A stretch of DNA of 10,216 bases, taken from positions 1 to 10,216 of the forward strand of contig JAPLPC010000629.1 of the NCBI GenBank assembly GCA_026400425.1, read 5' to 3'. The notes under the pieces were generated by a model that ran no database searches, had not been told where the DNA came from, and saw only the letters and a program-made list of their open reading frames with translations. Source of the DNA: Hyphomicrobiales bacterium. Its GTDB lineage: Bacteria > Pseudomonadota > Alphaproteobacteria > Rhizobiales > Xanthobacteraceae. Position numbers and translations under genes: made by a program. The first letter of the stretch is position 1. Every line of letters begins with the position of its first letter. Positions 5,962-10,216 of the stretch are shown here, piece by piece.

Positions 5962-6723
5962 CTAGGCGCGGCGGCTCAATGCGGCCAGCCGGCGCCATTT
6001 CTCGGCGGCGTAGCGGCGATTGTAGTCGGCGACATCCCACCCTGCAGCACCGTCGAGAAAGCCGGCGCGCAGCACGAAGGTCTTGATGAAGGCCGCCCAG
6101 CCATGCAGCGATGCCTGCACCGCGCTGGCGCGCCGGCCGCGTGCAAACATCTGCGCGGCCGCGGCACTGGAATAGCGCACGATCTTGTCCTCGGCATCAG
6201 CGCGCGAGGTGATGCTGTCATGCTCGATGCGGAATGGCGCGGTGCGCACCTCGCCGTCGACGATCAGGCGTTCATGCACGAGGTCGTCGGAAAACCGTCC
6301 CAGCCCGCGCCGGACCAGCCGCGTGACATAGTCCGGCGACCAGCCGCTGTGGTTGATGACCGTGCCGCAGAAGCGCGACCGCCGCGAGATGCGATAGGCC
6401 GCAGGCGGTGTCGCGCTGGCCATCGCTTCTCGCAACGGCGCGAGCGCCGCGGGATCCAGCCACTCGTCGGCATCGAGCGACAGCACCCACTGCCCGCTGG
6501 CCAGTGCGAGCGCCCGCGCTTTCTGCGGTCCGAACCCCGGCCAGTCCGGCGTCACGATCACCTTGGCGCCCAGCGACTGCGCGATATCGACGGTGCGATC
6601 GCGGCTGCCGCTGTCGATGACGATGATCTCGTCCGCGCAGGGGACCGAGCCGATGCAGCGGCCGATGCAGGCTTCCTCGTCCTTGGTGATGACGATGAGA
6701 GACAGCTTCGGCGTCCCCGTCAT
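5962..6723 (-). CDS. Family 2 glycosyltransferase, LPS-core (WaaE/KdtX-like) type
   Basis: A 253-residue GT-A fold enzyme. It begins with the family 2 pattern LSLIVITKDEEACIGRCIGS (7-26), followed by DEIIVIDSGSRDRT (31-44) and the metal- and sugar-nucleotide-binding DxD as LSLDADEW (81-88, D84-A-D86). Later come HERLIVDG (150-157) and a basic, tryptophan-containing C-terminus. The DSGSRDRTVDIA and FGPQKARAL phrases are typical of the beta-1,4-glucosyltransferase subgroup that adds sugars to the LPS inner core. It should act at the cytoplasmic face of the inner membrane; donor and acceptor are inferred from the subgroup only. Its ATG overlaps the TGA of the upstream YcgN-like gene (ATGA, 6720-6723), so translation is probably coupled. 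No other LPS gene is nearby. Confidence 0.9.
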   Translation of the reverse strand: MTGTPKLSLIVITKDEEACIGRCIGSVPCADEIIVIDSGSRDRTVDIAQSLGAKVIVTPDWPGFGPQKARALALASGQWVLSLDADEWLDPAALAPLREAMASATPPAAYRISRRSRFCGTVINHSGWSPDYVTRLVRRGLGRFSDDLVHERLIVDGEVRTAPFRIEHDSITSRADAEDKIVRYSSAAAAQMFARGRRASAVQASLHGWAAFIKTFVLRAGFLDGAAGWDVADYNRRYAAEKWRRLAALSRRA

Positions 6724-7235
6724 TTGGTCGGCCGCTTCTTCAGCATCGCCCGCCGCGGCAATTGCGCCGGCCAGGACACGATGTGATTCTCCAGTTCCTC
6801 GTCCGGCACGGTGTCTTCGGATGCCTCCACACGGCCACGCACCGACACGCCGGCCTCATGCACCGTCTCGGAACTGCCCGAAATCAGCGGATGCCACCAA
6901 TATAGATCGCGCTGTTCCGCCGCGAGTTTGTAGCCGCAGCTGTGCGGAAGCCAGCTCAGGCTGCGCACATTGTCGGGCGTCAGACGCACGCAATCGGGCA
7001 CCTGAGCGGAGCGATTTGGGTAATCCTTGCAGGCACATAGGCCTGCATCCAGAAGCTTGCAGGAAATATGCGTGTAATAGATCCGGCCGGTATCTTCATC
7101 TTCCAGCTTATTCAGACAGCAGCGTCCGCAGCCGTCGCACAGACTCTCCCATTCAGCATTGGACATCTCTTCCAAGGCCTTGGTTTTCCAGAACTTTCCC
7201 TCCTGTTCGGAGCGGCGTGGGGAGCGCGCGGTCAT
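6720..7235 (-). CDS. YcgN/UPF0260-family cysteine-cluster protein
   Basis: A 171-residue cytoplasmic protein with nine cysteines, four of them in CDGCGRCC (33-40) and the rest at about 59, 67, 69, 82 and 100. The CxxCxxCC pattern, FWKTKALEEM (15-24), KDYPNRSAQVPDCVRLTPDN (70-89) and DLYWWHPLISG (110-120) identify the UPF0260/YcgN family, thought to bind a metal or iron-sulphur cluster; its biochemical role is not established. The ATG at 7235 gives the usual family length, with the conserved FWKTK close to the N-terminus. The frame continues to 7385, and an ATG at 7289 is a weaker alternative; neither has a clear ribosome binding site. It is the first gene of a two-gene unit with the glycosyltransferase and is transcribed away from the PBP gene. 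Confidence 0.92.
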   Translation of the reverse strand: MTARSPRRSEQEGKFWKTKALEEMSNAEWESLCDGCGRCCLNKLEDEDTGRIYYTHISCKLLDAGLCACKDYPNRSAQVPDCVRLTPDNVRSLSWLPHSCGYKLAAEQRDLYWWHPLISGSSETVHEAGVSVRGRVEASEDTVPDEELENHIVSWPAQLPRRAMLKKRPTK

Positions 7236-7312
7236 GCGGTTCGGTTCAAGTCCAACGAGGGCGGAGATGCCTTCTAGGAGCACCGGCATCTCTCGTGCAA
7301 GCCAGATCGCGC

Positions 7313-7352
7313 ACGACGCCGCGCCATGCCGCGCAAAACCCGGCGCCGTCGT
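7313..7352. repeat. Imperfect inverted repeat in the divergent promoter region
   Basis: ACGACG (7313-7318) pairs with CGTCGT (7347-7352), and GCGCC (7321-7325) pairs with GGCGC (7342-7346), with a 2-base bulge and a 16-base loop: 11 base pairs in all. It could be an operator-like dyad, a leader hairpin of the YcgN-like transcript, or chance in GC-rich DNA. Confidence 0.3.
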
Positions 7353-7384
7353 TAGCCGTGACGCGCGATTATGGTGCAGCGCCA

Positions 7385-7427
7385 TTGGTTTATCGGCCTT
7401 GCTCGGCTAGAACCTGATGCATATTCC
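7385..7427 (+). promoter_or_regulatory. Weak candidate promoter(s) for the PBP1A gene
   Basis: Two overlapping arrangements with 17-base spacers are seen on the plus strand: TTGGTT (7385-7390) with TAGAAC (7408-7413), and TTGCTC (7399-7404) with TATTCC (7422-7427). Both are partial matches to the sigma70 consensus and lie 100-150 bases before the preferred start. Confidence 0.3.
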
Positions 7428-7529
7428 AAGCACGACTCCCGCCGCCGGGATGCCGCATTGATACCGCAATAGATGTCGGCGGCGCCCGCGGCGGGCAACG
7501 CCTGCCCTGCACCAGAGACAAGGCCCCAC

Positions 7530-9797
7530 GTGCCGAAGATCGACCCGTCGAAGTGGATCACAAGAATCCGGCATTTCCTGCTGGATCTCGACGCGCGGAT
7601 CGATTCCGGCCTGTTCTCGTCCGGGCGCGGCACCCGCGAATTGTGGGAACGCTATTCCACCTTCATGGACCGCTTCCATGTTGGCAGTTGGAAGCGCTGG
7701 GTGTTCATCGAACCATTGTCGGAAGCCGCGACGCTTGGCCTCGGCGGCCTGATGCTGATGCTGGCGCTGGCGCAGCCGGCGTTTCGCGAAACCGCCGACG
7801 AAGACTGGCTGAAGAAATCCGATCTCGCCGTCACCTTTCTGGATCGCTACGGCAATCCGATCGGCAGCCGCGGCATCAAGCACAACGACTCGATCCCGCT
7901 CGAAGACTTTCCGGACAATCTGATCAAGGCGACTTTGGCCACCGAGGATCGCCGCTTCTACGATCATTTCGGCATCGACATCGCCGGCACCGCGCGCGCG
8001 CTGGTCACCAATGCCCAGGCCGGCGGCGTCCGCCAGGGCGGCTCGTCGATCAGCCAGCAGCTCGCCAAGAACCTGTTCCTCACCAACGAGCGCACCATCG
8101 AGCGCAAGGTCAATGAAGCATTCCTCGCCATCTGGCTGGAAACGCGCCTGACCAAGAACGAGATTCTGAAGCTCTATCTCGACCGCGCCTATATGGGCGG
8201 CGGCACGTTCGGCGCGGACGGCGCCGCGCATTTCTACTTCAACAAGTCGGCACGCGACGTCACATTGGCCGAGGCCGCGATGCTGGCCGGCCTGTTCAAG
8301 GCACCGACCAAATACGCGCCGCACATCAATCTGCCCGCCGCCCGCGCCCGCGCCAACCAGGTGCTCGACAACATGGTCGATGCCGGCTTCATGACCGAAG
8401 GTCAGGTGTTCGGCGCCCGTCGTAATCCGGCCATTGCCGTCGATCGCCGCCAGGAAGTCTCGCCGAACTACTATCTCGACTGGGCCTTCGACGAAGTGCG
8501 CCGCCTCGTCGATACGTTCCCGAAATCCTATATCGAACGCGTCTTCGTGGTCCGCACCTCGATCGACATGAACGTGCAGCGCGCCGCCGAAAGTGCCGTG
8601 GAAAACCAGTTGCGCCAGTTCGGCCGCGACTATCACGCGACCCAGGCCGCAACCGTCGTTGCCGATCTCGACGGCGGCGTGCGCGCCATGGTGGGCGGCC
8701 GCGATTACGGCGCCAGTCAGTTCAACCGCGCGGTGGACGCGATGCGTCAGCCCGGCTCGTCGTTCAAGCCTTACGTCTACACCACGGCGCTGCTCAACGG
8801 TTACACGCCGAAGTCAGTGATCCTCGATGGCCCGGTCTGCATCGGCAACTGGTGCCCGCAGAATTATGGCCACTCCTATTCCGGCAACGTCACGCTGACG
8901 CAGGCGATCACGCGCTCGATCAATGTGGTGCCGGTGAAGCTTTCCATTGCGCTCGGCAAAGGCAGCCCGCGGGCCGGCCGCGCCAAGATCGTGGAGACGG
9001 CGCGGAAATTCGGCATCAAGGCGCCGCTGCTCGACACGCCGTCATTGCCGATCGGTTCGACGGAAGTCTCCGTGGTCGAGCACGCCACCGCCTATGTCAC
9101 CTTCCCGAACAAGGGCCGCGCCGTCGCGCCGCATGCCGTGCTCGAGGTACGCACCGGCGCCGGCGATCTGGTGTGGCGCTACGACCGCGACGGACCGAAG
9201 CCGACCCAGGCCATCCCTGCCTCCGTCGCGGCCGACATGGCGGAGATGATGAGCCACGTGGTGAGCGAGGGCACCGCGCGTCGCGCCGCGCTCGACGGCA
9301 TTCCCACCGCGGGCAAGACCGGCACCACCAATGCCTATCGCGACGCCTGGTTCGTCGGCTACACCGGCAATTTCGCCGCCGCCGTGTGGTATGGCAATGA
9401 CGATTATTCGCCGACCAACCGCATGACCGGCGGCTCGCTGCCGGCACAGACGTGGCACGACATCATGGTCGCCGCGCATCAGGGGATCGAGGTCCGGGAG
9501 TTGCCGGGTGTCGGCATGGGCACGCGCAATCCGGCCGCGGCCGCCTCGTCGACCGTGGCGGCGAATGCACAGGAGCAGAAGCCCGGCCCGCCGCCGGTGC
9601 TGACACGGCGCGGCGCGGATGTTCTGTTGCGCGTCGAAAAACTTCTCGACGAGGCCGGTCGCTCCGTCGGCAACACGTCGGCGACCGACGCCCCGCGGCA
9701 GCCGCGCGCGTCGACCATGCTGGCCTTCCCCGAGAATTATGCGGCGGCCGGCGACGCCGGCGCGAAGCCGGCCCCTGCTCCCACCCGCAAGAATTGA
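7530..9797 (+). CDS. Class A penicillin-binding protein, PBP1A family (transglycosylase/transpeptidase)
   Basis: A 755-residue bifunctional peptidoglycan synthase. A cytoplasmic N-terminus of about 65 residues is followed by one membrane anchor (about 67-85). The GT51 glycosyltransferase domain then shows ATEDRRFYDHFG with catalytic Glu139, GGSSISQQLAKN (about 170-181), ERKVNEAFLAIWLE and KLYLDRAYMGGG. The transpeptidase domain has SSFK with nucleophile Ser410, SIN at 463-465 and KTGTT starting at 596. The last 75 or so residues are a Pro/Ala-rich tail. It polymerises lipid II into glycan strands and cross-links them in the periplasm, and is a beta-lactam target. The GTG at 7530 is chosen because AAGG lies 6 bases upstream and the product then starts PKIDPSKW, as in relatives I recall; an in-frame ATG at 7473 would add 19 residues but lacks a ribosome binding site. 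A DUF1214-type gene follows 27 bases downstream. Confidence 0.96.
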   Translation: MPKIDPSKWITRIRHFLLDLDARIDSGLFSSGRGTRELWERYSTFMDRFHVGSWKRWVFIEPLSEAATLGLGGLMLMLALAQPAFRETADEDWLKKSDLAVTFLDRYGNPIGSRGIKHNDSIPLEDFPDNLIKATLATEDRRFYDHFGIDIAGTARALVTNAQAGGVRQGGSSISQQLAKNLFLTNERTIERKVNEAFLAIWLETRLTKNEILKLYLDRAYMGGGTFGADGAAHFYFNKSARDVTLAEAAMLAGLFKAPTKYAPHINLPAARARANQVLDNMVDAGFMTEGQVFGARRNPAIAVDRRQEVSPNYYLDWAFDEVRRLVDTFPKSYIERVFVVRTSIDMNVQRAAESAVENQLRQFGRDYHATQAATVVADLDGGVRAMVGGRDYGASQFNRAVDAMRQPGSSFKPYVYTTALLNGYTPKSVILDGPVCIGNWCPQNYGHSYSGNVTLTQAITRSINVVPVKLSIALGKGSPRAGRAKIVETARKFGIKAPLLDTPSLPIGSTEVSVVEHATAYVTFPNKGRAVAPHAVLEVRTGAGDLVWRYDRDGPKPTQAIPASVAADMAEMMSHVVSEGTARRAALDGIPTAGKTGTTNAYRDAWFVGYTGNFAAAVWYGNDDYSPTNRMTGGSLPAQTWHDIMVAAHQGIEVRELPGVGMGTRNPAAAASSTVAANAQEQKPGPPPVLTRRGADVLLRVEKLLDEAGRSVGNTSATDAPRQPRASTMLAFPENYAAAGDAGAKPAPAPTRKN

Positions 9798-9824
9798 CGC
9801 TGACGACATGATGGTGGTGGCGAC

Positions 9825-10216
9825 GTGCGCCTGATATTCCTCACGCTTCTGGCGCTGGTCATCGCCGCAGGTGTCGGCCTCGGCCTGACCTGGACCACGG
9901 CGACGCGCGGCGTCGATCTCAACACGCTGACCATCGGCGCATGGACGGCGCGACCGCGCAGCGGGTCGAGCGAGATCGATCCCTATGCCCGCGCGTCCGT
10001 CGCGCGCTCGGGCGAATTGCCGATCGGCACCGGCGACGGCATCACCTTCACCGCCATCACCGACGACGCCAAGAAGCTGCTCGACGGCCGCTGCGATGTG
10101 ATCATCAGCGGAGTCACGCCGCCGGCGCGTTTCTGGACGCTGAGCTTGTACGACACCAAGGGCCGGCTGGTCGCCAATACGCTGGATCGCTACGGCTTCA
10201 CCAGCCAGGAAGTGGT
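9825..10216 (+). CDS. DUF1214-type exported protein (3' end cut by window edge)
   Basis: From a GTG at 9825 the frame stays open for 130 codons to the right edge. The N-terminus MRLIFLTLLALVIAAGVGLG is a signal peptide or membrane anchor. The later part (AKKLLDGRCDVIISGVTPPA, then RFWTLSLYDTKGRLVANTLD and RYGFTSQEVV) matches what I know of the DUF1214 domain, a beta-rich domain of unknown function often found next to DUF1254. A GGTGG lies 4 bases before the start. The gene starts 27 bases after the PBP1A stop on the same strand, so the two are probably one transcript, placing this protein in an envelope context. The C-terminal half of the domain is outside the window. Confidence 0.85.
   Translation, partial: MRLIFLTLLALVIAAGVGLGLTWTTATRGVDLNTLTIGAWTARPRSGSSEIDPYARASVARSGELPIGTGDGITFTAITDDAKKLLDGRCDVIISGVTPPARFWTLSLYDTKGRLVANTLDRYGFTSQEV

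Larger units (their letters stand above)
7236..7529. other. Divergent intergenic region between YcgN-like and PBP1A genes
   Basis: About 294 bases separate the two divergent starts. The stretch contains a long imperfect inverted repeat (7313-7352) and weak candidate promoters for the plus strand (7385-7427). On the minus strand a TTGCAC-N18-TAGAAG arrangement lies within the region upstream of the YcgN-like start, also weak. No RNA gene is apparent; a T-arm-like string near 7245 does not fold as a tRNA. Confidence 0.4.

Noticed and set aside
7236..7260. GGTTCAAGTCC string resembling a tRNA T-arm
   Set aside because: The flanking bases cannot form a five-pair T stem, and no acceptor, D or anticodon arm is found around it.
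7407..8636. 409-codon minus-strand ORF opposite PBP1A
   Set aside because: Composition (Gly, Ala, Arg, Asp, His rich) is typical of antisense reading of a GC-rich gene, and the plus strand has all PBP1A motifs.

Overview
The window looks like chromosomal DNA of a high-GC alphaproteobacterium, most likely of the Bradyrhizobium/Rhodopseudomonas/Afipia group (Nitrobacteraceae). This rests on recognising family sequences (two DUF3551 secreted proteins, the class A PBP with its long cytoplasmic N-terminus, a YcgN-type cysteine-cluster protein, a gene-transfer-agent-type terminase and portal) and on codon use. No database search was possible.

Layout. Positions 1-2590 (minus strand) hold the front end of a phage-like DNA-packaging module in the order small-terminase-like protein, large terminase, HK97-type portal; the portal runs off the left edge. 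Sequence style and gene order fit a resident gene transfer agent (GTA) head cluster better than an ordinary prophage. Positions 2683-3087 (minus) hold a 50-residue single-pass membrane protein with a long, hairpin-containing leader and a strong sigma70-type promoter. Positions 3163-3760 (minus) are two tandem small secreted four-cysteine proteins of the DUF3551 family. Positions 3906-4114 (minus) are an orphan Flp/type IVb pilin with a GTG start, a perfect Shine-Dalgarno and a hairpin just after its stop. Positions 4225-5811 (minus) are a 14-TM DHA2-type drug/proton antiporter. Positions 5962-7235 (minus) are a two-gene unit, YcgN-like protein then a family 2 glycosyltransferase (LPS-core type), coupled by an ATGA overlap. 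A divergent intergenic region of about 300 bases (7236-7529) follows. On the plus strand, 7530-9797 is a bifunctional class A penicillin-binding protein of the PBP1A type, and 27 bases later begins a DUF1214-type secreted or membrane-anchored protein cut by the right edge.

Functionally the right half is envelope-centred: peptidoglycan synthesis, a probable LPS sugar transferase, efflux, a pilin and small exported proteins. The left half is the packaging motor of a virus-derived particle. I found no IS element, CRISPR, tRNA or rRNA. The sequence is mostly recognisable. The parts least explained are the structured leader at 2836-3052, the DUF3551 pair, and the long out-of-frame overlap between the two terminase genes.
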